A stretch of 64,000 bases of DNA from Sphingomonas sp. BGYR3 (GTDB lineage Bacteria; Pseudomonadota; Alphaproteobacteria; Sphingomonadales; Sphingomonadaceae), in assembly GCF_025153455.1 (NCBI RefSeq), contig NZ_JANZNT010000002.1, positions 124,001 through 188,000 on the forward strand, read 5' to 3'. A model generated the notes under the pieces. The model had not been told where the DNA came from. It ran no database searches and was given only the letters and a program-made list of their open reading frames with translations. Made by a program: the position numbers and the translations under genes. Positions 7,443 to 16,571 of the stretch are shown in pieces. Position 1 is the stretch's first letter. The number at the start of each line of letters is the position of its first letter.

Positions 7443-8567
7443 TCATGAGGCCAGCAGCCTTTCGTTCACGACCTTGCCGCCATGCGTGAGGCGGATGGCG
7501 GTGCCGATTTCCTCATCCAGCACGGGCTTGCCGGCTTCCTTGTCCCAGAAGGCGGACAGGAAGTTGAACAGGTTGCGGCTGAACAGGGCGCTGGCGTCGG
7601 CGGCCAGGCGGCTGGCGACGTTCTTGTGGCCGACGATCTTCACGCCGTGGATCGTCACCACTTCGCCAGCGACCGAGCCCTCGACATTGCCGCCGCTCTC
7701 CACGGCCAGGTCGACGATGACGCTGCCCGGCCGCATCGATGCGATCTGCGCGTCGGAAATCAGGCGCGGGGCCGGGCGGCCGGGGATCAGCGCGGTGGTG
7801 ATGACGATGTCCTGCTTGGCGATGTGCGACGATACCAGTTCGGCCTGTGCCGCCTTATATTCGTCGCTCATTTCGGTGGCATAGCCGCCCGAACCTTCGC
7901 CCTCGATGCCCTTCACCGCTTCGACGAAGATCGGCTTGGCACCCAGCGACAGGATCTGTTCCTTGGTCGCGGAGCGGACGTCGGTTGCAGACACCTGCGC
8001 GCCCAGGCGGCGGGCGGTGGCAATCGCCTGAAGCCCCGCGACGCCGACGCCCATCACGAACACGCGCGCGGCCGAAACGGTGCCCGCCGCCGTCATCATC
8101 ATCGGAAAGGCGCGGCCATATTCGGCGGCCGCGTCCAGCACCGCCTTGTACCCCGACAGGTTCGCCTGCGACGACAGGATGTCCATGCTTTGTGCGCGCG
8201 TGATGCGCGGCATGAATTCCATGGCCAGCGCCTCGATCCCCAGCGCGGCATAGGCGTCGACGCGCGCACGCTCGCCAAAGGGATTGAGACCGGCGGCCAG
8301 CCAGGCGCCGGATTTGATGCCCGACAGGCTGTCGGGTGCCGGACCCTGAATGCCCAGCAGAATGTCGGCGTCCGCGATCACGCCCGCCCGCGGGGCCAGG
8401 GTGGCGCCGGCATCGGCATAGGCCGAATCGGCAATGGCGGCGCCGTTGCCGGCCCCCTGTTCCACCGTCACCGTCGCGCCGAGGCCGACGAATTTCTTGA
8501 CGGTTTCAGGCGTCGCTGCAACGCGCGCCTCGCCCGGAGCGGTTTCCCGCAGGACGCCGATCTTCAC
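7443..8567 (-). CDS. pntAa: NAD(P) transhydrogenase alpha subunit, soluble part (PntA1)
   Basis: 374 residues. This is the NAD(H)-binding domain dI, built like alanine dehydrogenase: MKIGVLRETAPGEARVAATP at the start, the hydride-transfer region near MPRITRAQSMDILSSQANLS, and the Rossmann loop VMGVGVAGLQAIATARRLGA in the middle. The start codon is GTG, one base after the stop of the CoxIV-like gene (TGA-C-GTG), so translation is probably coupled. In many alphaproteobacteria pntAb follows directly. Here the DUF559 element intervenes, and the pntAa stop overlaps the upstream ATG of that frame. Confidence 0.97.
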   Translation of the reverse strand: MKIGVLRETAPGEARVAATPETVKKFVGLGATVTVEQGAGNGAAIADSAYADAGATLAPRAGVIADADILLGIQGPAPDSLSGIKSGAWLAAGLNPFGERARVDAYAALGIEALAMEFMPRITRAQSMDILSSQANLSGYKAVLDAAAEYGRAFPMMMTAAGTVSAARVFVMGVGVAGLQAIATARRLGAQVSATDVRSATKEQILSLGAKPIFVEAVKGIEGEGSGGYATEMSDEYKAAQAELVSSHIAKQDIVITTALIPGRPAPRLISDAQIASMRPGSVIVDLAVESGGNVEGSVAGEVVTIHGVKIVGHKNVASRLAADASALFSRNLFNFLSAFWDKEAGKPVLDEEIGTAIRLTHGGKVVNERLLAS

Positions 8568-8568
8568 G

Positions 8569-8694
8569 TCAGGCGATCAGCCAGACGACGAAAGCGGCGA
8601 TGGCAACGGTGATGCCCGTGCCGATTTTCACCATGCGCATGAACCCGTCATAGGTTTGCTGGTGAGCCCCGGTATTGCTGCTGTTTCCAGCCAT
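8569..8694 (-). CDS. aa3-type cytochrome c oxidase subunit IV-like small membrane protein
   Basis: 41 codons, reading MAGNSSNTGAHQQTYDGFMR, then a short basic segment and a single helix ending AIAAFVVWLIA. The HQQTYDGFMRMVKIGT pattern is that of the bacterial aa3-type oxidase subunit IV family (CoxIV), whose members are about 45 residues with one membrane helix. It is first in the transhydrogenase operon and abuts pntAa with one base between, not an oxidase operon. This fits reports of CoxIV-like peptides next to pnt genes in sphingomonad genomes; whether it serves the oxidase or the transhydrogenase is open. Confidence 0.85.
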   Translation of the reverse strand: MAGNSSNTGAHQQTYDGFMRMVKIGTGITVAIAAFVVWLIA

Positions 8695-8892
8695 AGATCA
8701 TCCCCTAAATCGGTCCGGATAGTTGGTCCTGCGCCTGTCCTAGCGGCGCAGTCCGTCCGGCTCAAGGTTCGCCTTGCCGCCCCGCGCCCGCAGCGTCAAC
8801 CAACCGCTGGGGCAGGTGGGCTTAAGAGCAGCTTTACCCATTGCCCCTAGGGTCATCGTCCTGAACCGGGACAAGAGGGGACCCAACCGGCC

Positions 8893-10320
8893 ATGAATCG
8901 CAACGGCCAGCGCCTGTTGATGCTGATCGACGACGAGCCTGCGCAGCGCAGGTTGATCGCCGCAATCGCCGCACGTCGCGGGTGGCGCACGCTGTTTGCG
9001 GGCGATCCCGAAACGGCGCTGGCGACGCTGGGCACGCCGGACGGCATGATGCTGGATGCGATCATCATCGACAGCTGGGCACAGGAACTGGATGCCGGCG
9101 CGCTGATCGCCGAACTGCGCGCCAACCGGCCGCAACTGCCGATCATGGTGCTGACCGCCAACAGCTCTGTCGCAGCCGCCGTGGGGGCCATGCGGTCGGG
9201 CGCGACCGATTTCCTGGTCAAGCCGCTGGCGTCCGAACGGCTGCTGGCGGCGCTGGATGCCGCCGTGGGCGCGCGCACGGCGGGCGAATTGCGCCCGCTG
9301 ACCGAAAAGCTGTCGGCGCAGCTGGGGTTCGACGAAATCGTGGGGTCCGCGCCCGCATTCCGGACTGCGCTCGCTATCGCGGCGAAATCCGCCCGATCGC
9401 GCGTCCCCGTGCTGATCGAGGGGGAAAGCGGCGTCGGCAAGGAAGTGGTGGCAGAGGCGATCCATGCCGCCAGCCCCCGTGCGCGCAAGCCGATCGTGCG
9501 CGTCAATTGCGGCGCGATCCCCGCGAACCTCGTCGAAAGCGAGCTGTTCGGCCATGAAAAGGGCGCGTTCACCGGTGCGTTCGAACGCAAGATCGGCCGG
9601 TTTCAGGAAGCCGATGGCGGCACCCTGTTCCTGGACGAAGTGGGCGAAATGCCGATCGAGGCGCAGGTCAAGCTGCTGCGCGCGATCCAGTCGGGCGAGA
9701 TCCAGCCGCTGGGCGCGCGGCACAGTTTTGTCGTCGATGTCCGCGTGATTGCGGCGACCAACAAGTCGCTGCCCGAAGAGATCGAGGCCGGGCGGTTCCG
9801 CGAGGACCTGTATTACCGGTTGAACGTGGTTCAGGTGACGATCCCGCCGCTGCGCGAGCGATTGGGCGATATCCCGGCGCTGGCCCGGCACCTGCTGGCG
9901 CGGATTGCGGAGCAGCCGGGGCTGCGCCCGCTGGGCATCACGGACGAGGCGCTGGCGCTGCTGGCGACGTACGACTGGCCGGGCAATGTCCGCCAGTTTC
10001 AGAACGCGTTGTTCCGCGCATCCGTGCTGTGCGAGGGCGATGCGCTGACCCGCGCCGATTTCCCGCAGATCGCTCAGCTGGCTGCGGGCGGACAGACGGC
10101 TCAGCCCGGCCACCGCGTCCATGCCAATTCGGGCGGCGTCACGCTGTTCACCCCCGATGGCAATCTGCGCGCGCTGGAGGAGATCGAGGCGGATGTGATC
10201 CGGCTGGCGATCGGCCATTATCGCGGGCGGATGACCGAAGTGGCGCGGCGGCTGGGGATCGGGCGGTCCACCCTGTACCGCAAGCTGGGCGAGCTGGGCA
10301 TCGATCAAAGCGCGGCCTGA
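8893..10320 (+). CDS. sigma-54-dependent response regulator (NtrC family)
   Basis: 475 residues in three domains. A receiver occupies 1-125, with acidic pocket Asp13-Asp14, probable phospho-acceptor Asp60 and Lys110. The AAA+ domain (about 145-380) has Walker A GESGVGKE at 177-184, the sigma-54 loop GAFTGA at 224-229 and Walker B GGTLFLDE at 242-249. The C-terminus is a Fis-type helix-turn-helix ending MTEVARRLGIGRSTLYRKLG. The intact GAFTGA means it should activate sigma-54 promoters on phosphorylation. No histidine kinase is adjacent, so its partner is elsewhere. It is divergent from the CoxIV-pnt operon across a 198-bp region in which I saw no clear TGGCAC/TTGC sigma-54 promoter. Confidence 0.93.
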   Translation: MNRNGQRLLMLIDDEPAQRRLIAAIAARRGWRTLFAGDPETALATLGTPDGMMLDAIIIDSWAQELDAGALIAELRANRPQLPIMVLTANSSVAAAVGAMRSGATDFLVKPLASERLLAALDAAVGARTAGELRPLTEKLSAQLGFDEIVGSAPAFRTALAIAAKSARSRVPVLIEGESGVGKEVVAEAIHAASPRARKPIVRVNCGAIPANLVESELFGHEKGAFTGAFERKIGRFQEADGGTLFLDEVGEMPIEAQVKLLRAIQSGEIQPLGARHSFVVDVRVIAATNKSLPEEIEAGRFREDLYYRLNVVQVTIPPLRERLGDIPALARHLLARIAEQPGLRPLGITDEALALLATYDWPGNVRQFQNALFRASVLCEGDALTRADFPQIAQLAAGGQTAQPGHRVHANSGGVTLFTPDGNLRALEEIEADVIRLAIGHYRGRMTEVARRLGIGRSTLYRKLGELGIDQSAA

Positions 10321-10405
10321 CCGCGCGTCCCCCTTGACCCGCGCCGATGCGCGGCGACAAAAGCCCCCCGATGCGGCGTTCCGCCGATGGGGAGCAGGAT
10401 CCACA

Positions 10406-12439
10406 ATGAAGCCCGTTTTCATGCTGCTGCTGGGCGCAGGCCTGACGCTTGGCGCGCCGGCCACTGCCCAGCGCGCGGTGACGCCCGACGATATCGCCCG
10501 GCTGGCGCGGGTGGAGGACCCGGACGTCGATCCGGCGGGACAATGGGTCGCATACAGCGTCCAGACGACCGACCTGGACGCGGACCGGACCGACAAGCAT
10601 CTGTGGATGACCCGGTGGGACGGCAGCGGATCGGTGCAGCTGACCGGGCGCAAGGGCGAGCGGGAATCAAAGCCGCGGTTCAGCCCGGATGGCCGCTACC
10701 TCGCGTTCCTGTCGGGCCGCGCGGCAGAGGACGACAAGGACGGCGATGCCCTGTGGCTGATGCCGCGCGCGGGCGGCGAGGGCGAGAAGCTGCCCGGCAT
10801 CAAGGGGTCGGTCGATGATTTCGCCTGGTCGCCCGACGGCAAGCGGCTGGCGCTGATCGTCACCGACCCGGAGCCCGAGGCCGATGCAAAGGCGGACGGG
10901 AAGGCGGACGACAAGGCCAAGGACCGGCCAAAGCCGATCGTGATCGACCGGTTTCAGTTCAAGCAGGATTATGTCGGCTATCTGGGCAAGCAGCGGCAGC
11001 GGCTGTGGCTGTATGATCTGGCGACGCGGACGGCCCGGCGGCTGACCACCGGCAATTTCGACGAAAGTCTGCCCGCATGGTCGCCCGATGGCACGCGCAT
11101 CGCCTTTGCCTCCAACCGCGCGGCCGATCCAGACCGGACGCACGACAGCAACCTGTTCGTCGTGACCGTGGGCGACAAGCCCGCCGATCCAAAGGTGCTG
11201 ACGACATATGAGGGCGCGGACGCCGATGTCGGCGGCGACAGCTATCCGGCGTGGAGCCCGGACGGGCGCAGCATCGCCTATATCCAGGGCGGGCCGGTGA
11301 TGCTGATCGGTTATGGCGTACAGGTGCTGGCGGTGGTGCCGTCGGCAGGCGGGGCGGCGCGGGTGCTGACGCCCGAGCTGGACCGCAACGTCACCCGGCC
11401 GGTGTGGAGCCCGGATGGCCAGTCCATCCGCTTTCAGGTGGAGGATGACGGCAATGTCCGCATTGCCGAAGTGGCGGCGGTCGGCGGCGACGTGCGCGAC
11501 GTGGCGCGGGTGACGGGAACGTTCGGCGCGATGGATGCCGGACCCGGCGGGGCGCTGGTCGCGCTGCATTCCAACCCCGCGCTGCCGGACGAGGTGTTCG
11601 CGATCGAGGGTGGCAAGCCGCGCCAACTGTCGCGTCATAACGAGGCGTGGCTGAAATCCGTCAAGCTGGCCAAGGTGGAGCCGACGCGCTTTACGTCGGC
11701 CGACGGGACGGACGTGCACGGGTTCCTGATCACGCCGCCGGACGCGCCAAAGGGCCGCCGCCTGCCGACGATCCTGTATAACCATGGCGGCCCGCAGGCG
11801 CAGTTCGATGCCGGGTTCGACATTGGCTGGCAGGTGCTGGCTGGCGCGGGATACGCCATCGTGTCCACCAACCCGCGCGGCAGCACCGGAAGGGGCCAGG
11901 CGTTCGCGGCTGCGCTCTATGCCGATTGGGGCGGCCCGGCCGTGCCCGACGCGCTGGCCGGGGTGGACGATGCGGTCAAGCGCGGCATTGCCGATCCGCA
12001 GCGCCTGTACATCGGCGGTTGGTCCTATGGCGGCATGCTGACCAATTACGTCATCGCCAGCGACACCCGGTTCAAGGCGGCGGTAAGCGGGGCGAGCATT
12101 TCCAACGTGCTGGCCGGATATGGGACCGACCATTATATCCGCGATTACGAGACGGAGCTGGGCACGCCCTGGGCCAATACCGATGTGTGGATGAAGAACA
12201 GCTATCCGTTCTACAAGGCCGACCGGATCAGGACGCCGACCCTGTTCATGGTGGGCGAAAAGGACCTGAACGTCCCCGCGCTGAACAGCGAGCAGATGTA
12301 TCAGGCGCTAAGCAGCCTGAAGATCGAAACGCAGCTGATCGTTTATCCCGGCCAGTTCCACGGGATTACCCGGCCCAGTTTCCTGAAGGACCGGATGGAG
12401 CGGTGGCTCGCCTGGTTCAAGGCGCATGGCGGAGTGTGA
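10406..12439 (+). CDS. secreted S9 family prolyl oligopeptidase / acylaminoacyl peptidase
   Basis: 677 residues from the ATG at 10406, which is preceded by GGAG and yields a signal peptide ending APATAQ. An earlier in-frame start would hide this signal. The N-terminal two thirds is a beta-propeller with repeated SPDG blades (for example WSPDGKRLALIV and WSPDGTRIAFASNR). The C-terminal alpha/beta hydrolase carries GGWSYGGML with nucleophile Ser540, Asp620 in GEKDLNVP and His652 in QFHGIT. It should cleave short peptides in the periplasm. An acid/Lys-rich insert (about residues 160-180) is species-specific padding. It converges with the ABC1-kinase gene. Confidence 0.93.
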   Translation: MKPVFMLLLGAGLTLGAPATAQRAVTPDDIARLARVEDPDVDPAGQWVAYSVQTTDLDADRTDKHLWMTRWDGSGSVQLTGRKGERESKPRFSPDGRYLAFLSGRAAEDDKDGDALWLMPRAGGEGEKLPGIKGSVDDFAWSPDGKRLALIVTDPEPEADAKADGKADDKAKDRPKPIVIDRFQFKQDYVGYLGKQRQRLWLYDLATRTARRLTTGNFDESLPAWSPDGTRIAFASNRAADPDRTHDSNLFVVTVGDKPADPKVLTTYEGADADVGGDSYPAWSPDGRSIAYIQGGPVMLIGYGVQVLAVVPSAGGAARVLTPELDRNVTRPVWSPDGQSIRFQVEDDGNVRIAEVAAVGGDVRDVARVTGTFGAMDAGPGGALVALHSNPALPDEVFAIEGGKPRQLSRHNEAWLKSVKLAKVEPTRFTSADGTDVHGFLITPPDAPKGRRLPTILYNHGGPQAQFDAGFDIGWQVLAGAGYAIVSTNPRGSTGRGQAFAAALYADWGGPAVPDALAGVDDAVKRGIADPQRLYIGGWSYGGMLTNYVIASDTRFKAAVSGASISNVLAGYGTDHYIRDYETELGTPWANTDVWMKNSYPFYKADRIRTPTLFMVGEKDLNVPALNSEQMYQALSSLKIETQLIVYPGQFHGITRPSFLKDRMERWLAWFKAHGGV

Positions 12440-12451
12440 CGGCGGCGGACC

Positions 12452-13789
12452 TCAGCCGGGCACGCGGTCGCGCCAGGCGGCGACCATGGATTTGACATCG
12501 ACCCGTGCCCGAAGCCGCGCGGCGAGCAGGGCGGTGCCGCTGATCTTGCGCTGAGCGAACAGGGTTTCGATGGGCGGCAGGTGCCAGACGGCGCGGTCGG
12601 CGGCGACGGCCATCCCCTGTTCGCGCAGGGCATGGACGACGGCGCGGTCGGCAAAGTCGAACGGCCCGTCACGACCAAGCTCGCCCATCACCGCATCGAT
12701 CATCTGTCGCACCGTTTCGGGATGTCGTTCGACGAGCGGCTGCGACATAAAGCCCGCCGCCAGTGACGCCTCGCGCACCCGGTCGGCATCGCCATCCAGC
12801 CCGGCCATCAGCATCCGGTGATAGCCGAGCGCCGTGGCCGTTGTCACGGGCCGGGCCGCGCCGAAATCGAGCAGCACCAGTCGGCCCGTTTCCGGCTGAA
12901 CCCGGTAATTGGCGAAATTGGGATCGGTCTGCATCCAGCCGAATTCGAACAGTTCGCGCAGGACCAGGTCGATGAGGTTGGTCATCAGCCGGTCGCGCAC
13001 CGCCTGATCCGCATCCTCCATCCGTTCGATGGACACCCCCTCGACATAGGTCATGGCGAGCACGTGGTCGGCGGTGAATTCCGTATCCAGCGCGGGCACA
13101 ACATAGCGGTCGTCGCCGTCGAGCAGCGCGCGGAACCGCTCCATCTGCTCGCCCTCGCGCAGGTAATCCGCCTCTTCGTGCAGCTGTCGCTTGGCCTCGG
13201 CCAGCAGCATGTCCAGGTCGATCGTGTCGGGCAACAGGCCGGTCAGGCGCAGCAGGGTGGCGACATTGTCGACATCGCTGTCGATGCTTTCGCGCACGCC
13301 GGGATACTGGACCTTGATCGCAAGATCGCGCCCGTCACGGGTGGTGGCCCGGTGCACCTGACCGATCGAGGCCGCAGCGATGGGCCGCGCGCCGAACCGG
13401 GCAAATCGGGTGCGCCAGTCCCGGCCCCAATGCTGGGCCAGCACCCGCTGAAGCTGTTCGGGCGGCATATGCTGGGCATCCGCCCGCAGCCGGGCGAGAA
13501 TGTCAGTCAGTTCCTGTGGCAGCACATCGCCCGCGTCCATCGAGACGAGCTGCCCCAGCTTCATCGCCGCGCCGCGCAGCTGGGCCAGCTGTTTCGTGAC
13601 GCGCATCGCATTGGCCGGGGTCAGCAACAGATCGGTGCGGCTGGGCCGCTTTCCGGCCGCAAGCTGGCGTGCGCCCTCTGCCAGCATCCCGCCCGCGACG
13701 CCGCCAGCCAGCGCGCCGAAGCGGGAAAGGCGGGCGATGCGCCCTTGCGGTACTGCGCGGCCGCGCTCGTCAACGGGGTTGCTTGCCAT
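12452..13789 (-). CDS. ABC1/AarF family atypical kinase (UbiB-like)
   Basis: 445 residues. ABC1 hallmarks are present: the MKLGQLVSMD segment (KxGQ) near 97-106, the Ala-rich nucleotide loop AAASIGQVHRAT, a Lys in LAIKVQYPGV, and the metal-binding DFGAARPV late in the protein. UbiB-type proteins are ATPases needed for ubiquinone synthesis or lipid handling at the membrane. This gene is away from ubiE/coq genes and lacks the C-terminal membrane helices typical of UbiB, so it is probably a stand-alone AarF-type paralogue. It is downstream of the DUF2306 gene on the same strand, 59 bases away. Confidence 0.9.
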   Translation of the reverse strand: MASNPVDERGRAVPQGRIARLSRFGALAGGVAGGMLAEGARQLAAGKRPSRTDLLLTPANAMRVTKQLAQLRGAAMKLGQLVSMDAGDVLPQELTDILARLRADAQHMPPEQLQRVLAQHWGRDWRTRFARFGARPIAAASIGQVHRATTRDGRDLAIKVQYPGVRESIDSDVDNVATLLRLTGLLPDTIDLDMLLAEAKRQLHEEADYLREGEQMERFRALLDGDDRYVVPALDTEFTADHVLAMTYVEGVSIERMEDADQAVRDRLMTNLIDLVLRELFEFGWMQTDPNFANYRVQPETGRLVLLDFGAARPVTTATALGYHRMLMAGLDGDADRVREASLAAGFMSQPLVERHPETVRQMIDAVMGELGRDGPFDFADRAVVHALREQGMAVAADRAVWHLPPIETLFAQRKISGTALLAARLRARVDVKSMVAAWRDRVPG

Positions 13790-13848
13790 GGTGCGGATAT
13801 GGGGGCCGATCCGCCACCCGCAACACGGGCTTTGTGCCGTGTTGCCGT

Positions 13849-14400
13849 TCAGCCGAACAGCCAGGCGCCCATCATCCGGTCCCCGGCAAAGCTGAACAGT
13901 CCGGCCAGGAACAGGCCGCCGAAATACAGGCCGGCAAGGTGAAAGCGGTGCTTGTCGATCCGGCCGGTGCGCGCGGCATGGACCGAGCGGACGGCACCGA
14001 TGATCGTCATCGGCACGAACAGGTGGATGAGGCTGAAGTCGCCATGATTGACGTGCCGGATGAAGATGGCGGAAATCGCGGTGACAATCATCAGCATCAC
14101 CCAGATGCGTCCCAGCTGCTTGTGCAGCGGGCTACCCTTTCGCGCGATCAGGATATAGAGGCCCAGCGGCGCGGCAGGCACCACGGTGATGACGTGGATC
14201 ATCACGGCCAGGCTTTTCCACGACGAGTGTTCAGGCGCGAGGCCCAGCATCGCCCGGCCGACCGCCGCCAGTGCCATGACGGAGATGATCGTGGCCGAAG
14301 CGATCAGGCCCCAGCGGACCAGCGGCGGATAATCCATTGCCACGGAACGGGCGGTGCGCGGCGTGGCGGGCGAGCGGGAAAGGGCGGTTGCGGTCGTCAT
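13849..14400 (-). CDS. DUF2306 family membrane protein
   Basis: 183 residues from the ATG at 14400; an earlier in-frame ATG at 14457 adds a basic tail and is less likely. Four or five membrane segments are seen, including RWGLIASATIISVMALAAVG, VMIHVITVVPAAPLGLYILI, WVMLMIVTAISAIFI and LFVPMTIIGAVRSVHAAR. His residues HKQLGRIWV and FIRHVNHGDFSLIH are typical of DUF2306. The function is unknown. It faces away from a membrane-anchored LytTR regulator, a pairing that suggests it is that regulator's target. Confidence 0.75.
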   Translation of the reverse strand: MTTATALSRSPATPRTARSVAMDYPPLVRWGLIASATIISVMALAAVGRAMLGLAPEHSSWKSLAVMIHVITVVPAAPLGLYILIARKGSPLHKQLGRIWVMLMIVTAISAIFIRHVNHGDFSLIHLFVPMTIIGAVRSVHAARTGRIDKHRFHLAGLYFGGLFLAGLFSFAGDRMMGAWLFG

Positions 14401-14519
14401 GGCTTGGCTCCGTCTTGGATGACGGGGCCGGTTTGCCAGCGGGCATTTCGCGGGCAAGCACGGGTGCGCGGATGGTGCAGCGCGTGCGTCAATCGCGCGG
14501 AAAAGCGGTGTTTTTCCCC

Positions 14520-14534
14520 TTCACGAAGCGTGAA
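14520..14534. promoter_or_regulatory. inverted repeat in front of the LytTR gene
   Basis: Perfect six-base arms TTCACG and CGTGAA with a three-base centre, 20 bases before the LytTR start and in the divergent region with the DUF2306 gene. LytTR proteins usually bind short repeats, so autoregulation or control of the neighbour is plausible but not shown. Confidence 0.35.
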
Positions 14535-14554
14535 ATGGCAGCCATGGTCGCGTC

Positions 14555-15364
14555 ATGCCATCGGCCCGCCAGATCCTGATCGACCTGACCATCCTGATCG
14601 TGATCGGCGTTGCCATGGCGTTGATCGGGCCGTTCGGCAGCTTTCGCGCGTCCTTTGCCTGGCGGCTGGTCTATTGGTGCGGTGTCATCGTGGCCGGTTA
14701 CGCCTTTTACCGCCCTGCGGGGAGCATCGCGGCATGGCTGTCGCCGCGATTGCAGGTGCCGGAATGGACCATGTGGGTCGCCGCGTGCGTCGCGGGCACC
14801 GTGCCGATGTCGGCCGTGGTCTGGCTGACCGGATGGCATGGCGGCACGATGCGGATGCCGTCGCTGGAAGAGGCGGTGGCTCTATATGGCCAAGTGCTGG
14901 TGATCGGCACCATCGTCACCATGATCTTTTTCCTGATCGCGCAGCAGCAGCGGGCGCGCCGGGCGCTGGCCAGTGTCGACATCGAAGCATCGCCAGTCGC
15001 GGCCCCCTTGCCAGCGTCTTTGCCAGCGTCCCCGGCGCCGCCATCCGGCCCGGCCGCACCGTTCCTGGACCGGTTGCCGCCGCGGCTGGGGCGCGTACTG
15101 ATCGCGCTGGAGATGGAGGATCATTATGTGCGGGCGCATACCGCCAGCGGCAGCGACCTGATCCTGATGCGGATGCGCGACGCCGTCGCTGAACTGGACG
15201 GCATGGACGGGGCGCAGGTGCATCGCAGCTGGTGGGTGGCGCGGGCGGCAGTAACCGGCGTGCGGCGCGAGGGCCGCAATCTGCGGCTGACGCTGACCGG
15301 CGGACTGGAAGCGCCGGTGGCGCGGGGCAAGGCCGCCGAGCTTGAGGCGGCAGGCTGGTTCTGA
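14555..15364 (+). CDS. membrane-bound LytTR-domain transcriptional regulator
   Basis: 269 residues. Four membrane helices occupy the first 130 (for example ILIDLTILIVIGVAMALIG and VLVIGTIVTMIFFLIAQ). An Ala/Pro-rich linker covers about 140-170. The C-terminal LytTR DNA-binding domain (about 170-269) has the family features LIALEMEDHYVRAHTASGS, MRMRDAVAEL and VHRSWWVAR. This is the one-component LytTR architecture common in sphingomonads and xanthomonads, without receiver or kinase. It probably senses a membrane signal and controls the divergent DUF2306 gene. It converges with folP, with four bases between the stops. Confidence 0.88.
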   Translation: MPSARQILIDLTILIVIGVAMALIGPFGSFRASFAWRLVYWCGVIVAGYAFYRPAGSIAAWLSPRLQVPEWTMWVAACVAGTVPMSAVVWLTGWHGGTMRMPSLEEAVALYGQVLVIGTIVTMIFFLIAQQQRARRALASVDIEASPVAAPLPASLPASPAPPSGPAAPFLDRLPPRLGRVLIALEMEDHYVRAHTASGSDLILMRMRDAVAELDGMDGAQVHRSWWVARAAVTGVRREGRNLRLTLTGGLEAPVARGKAAELEAAGWF

Positions 15365-15368
15365 CCCG

Positions 15369-16493
15369 TCAGCCGGGGCGGCCGACCAGCGCATGATCGC
15401 GGCATCCGCGCCAGACGCGGACCGCCTGAACCGTTTCCGGCACGTCATGGACGCGCAACAGCTGGCAACCCGCCTCTGCCCCCCTGATCGCCAGCGCGAC
15501 GGAGCCGCCGAGCCGGCGGTCCACCGGCGCCTCGTTATCCAGCGCGCCGATCAGCCGCTTGCGGCTGGCCCCCAGCATCACGGGACAGCCAAGACCATGG
15601 AACAGCGTCAGCCCGTTGAGCAGGGCCAGATTGTCGGTCAGCCCCTTGCCGAACCCTATGCCCGGATCAATCAGGATGTTCGACCGCTGAATACCGCGCG
15701 CGCTGACGGCGGCGATCCGCGCCTCCAGCCAGTCATACACGTCGATCAGCGGATCGGCATAACCGGAGCCGCCGTGCGGCCCGCTCGCCGGATCGGGCGA
15801 GTGCATCAGGATGACGGGACAGCCGGCCGCCGCCACGACCTCGACCGCGCGCTCGTCATAGGCAAGGGCGGCGACGTCGTTGATGATGTGCGCCCCGGCG
15901 GCAAGCGCTGCCTCCATCACCGCGGCCTTGCGGGTATCGATCGACAGGGCGGCGCCGGATGCCGCCAGCCGTTCGATCACCGGGACAACGCGCTTGATCT
16001 CGTCCCCTTCCCACACGGTGGTAGCGCCCGGCCGGGTGGATTCGCCGCCAATGTCGATCAGCGCAGCACCCGCCGCGCTCATGTCATAGGCGGCCTGGGC
16101 CAGGGCAGCGGGGTCATCGCCATGCGCGCCGCCATCGGAAAAGCTGTCGGGCGTGACGTTCAGGATTCCGGCGACCAGCGGCTGATCGAGGCGCAGCATC
16201 CGTTCGCCCGCGCGGATAACCGGGCGGGGGGCGGAGATCGCGGCGGCAAGCGTGCGGAGCCGTTCGGCCTGACCATCGGGCAGACCGGCGATCAGGCCGG
16301 GCAGTTCCTCCACACGGACCAGCATCTGCGCGATCCGGCGACCCTGCTGGACCGCAATCAGCTCATAGGCGGAAAACCAGGACAGCCCCCCGGCCAGCCG
16401 GGCAACCTGTCCATCCAGCCCGATGGGGCTGTCGATAAAGGCAGTGGGGCGAAGATAGAGCCGCGCATCGGCGGGCAGGCTGTTGAGCGTCAT
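15369..16493 (-). CDS. folP: dihydropteroate synthase (folate synthesis)
   Basis: 374 residues, about 95 longer at the N-terminus than the enterobacterial enzyme. The catalytic TIM barrel begins at 109 with GILNVTPDSFSDGG (109-122), the pterin/PPi loop signature. It continues with DIGGESTRPGATTV, SIDTRKAAVMEAALAAGAHI, INDVAALAYD and the terminal VHDVPETVQAVRVW. It condenses p-aminobenzoate with hydroxymethyl-dihydropterin diphosphate and is the sulfonamide target. The N-terminal extension (RLYLRPTAFIDSPIGLDGQV and following) is seen in other alphaproteobacterial FolP proteins and has no assigned role. Confidence 0.96.
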   Translation of the reverse strand: MTLNSLPADARLYLRPTAFIDSPIGLDGQVARLAGGLSWFSAYELIAVQQGRRIAQMLVRVEELPGLIAGLPDGQAERLRTLAAAISAPRPVIRAGERMLRLDQPLVAGILNVTPDSFSDGGAHGDDPAALAQAAYDMSAAGAALIDIGGESTRPGATTVWEGDEIKRVVPVIERLAASGAALSIDTRKAAVMEAALAAGAHIINDVAALAYDERAVEVVAAAGCPVILMHSPDPASGPHGGSGYADPLIDVYDWLEARIAAVSARGIQRSNILIDPGIGFGKGLTDNLALLNGLTLFHGLGCPVMLGASRKRLIGALDNEAPVDRRLGGSVALAIRGAEAGCQLLRVHDVPETVQAVRVWRGCRDHALVGRPG

Positions 16494-16532
16494 GCCCGCT
16501 GCCTTAGCGCAGAGGCCAAGCGTTGCGCCAAG

Positions 16533-16562
16533 AAAAAGGGGCGGGCCCGATCAGGCCCGCCC
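16533..16562 (-). terminator. rho-independent terminator after the outer-membrane barrel gene
   Basis: Nine-base stem GGGCGGGCC (16539-16547) / GGCCCGCCC (16554-16562) with a six-base loop, followed on the minus strand by TTTTTCTT. It lies nine bases past the barrel-protein stop and just before the folP start, so it insulates folP from that transcript. Confidence 0.85.
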
Positions 16563-16571
16563 TGCAAGCGA

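Noticed and set aside
7371-7446. ATG at 7446 as the start of the first DUF559 gene
   Set aside because: It would translate the palindromic end, and the family sequence begins only after the GTG at 7371. Coupling to the pntAa stop keeps it possible but less likely.
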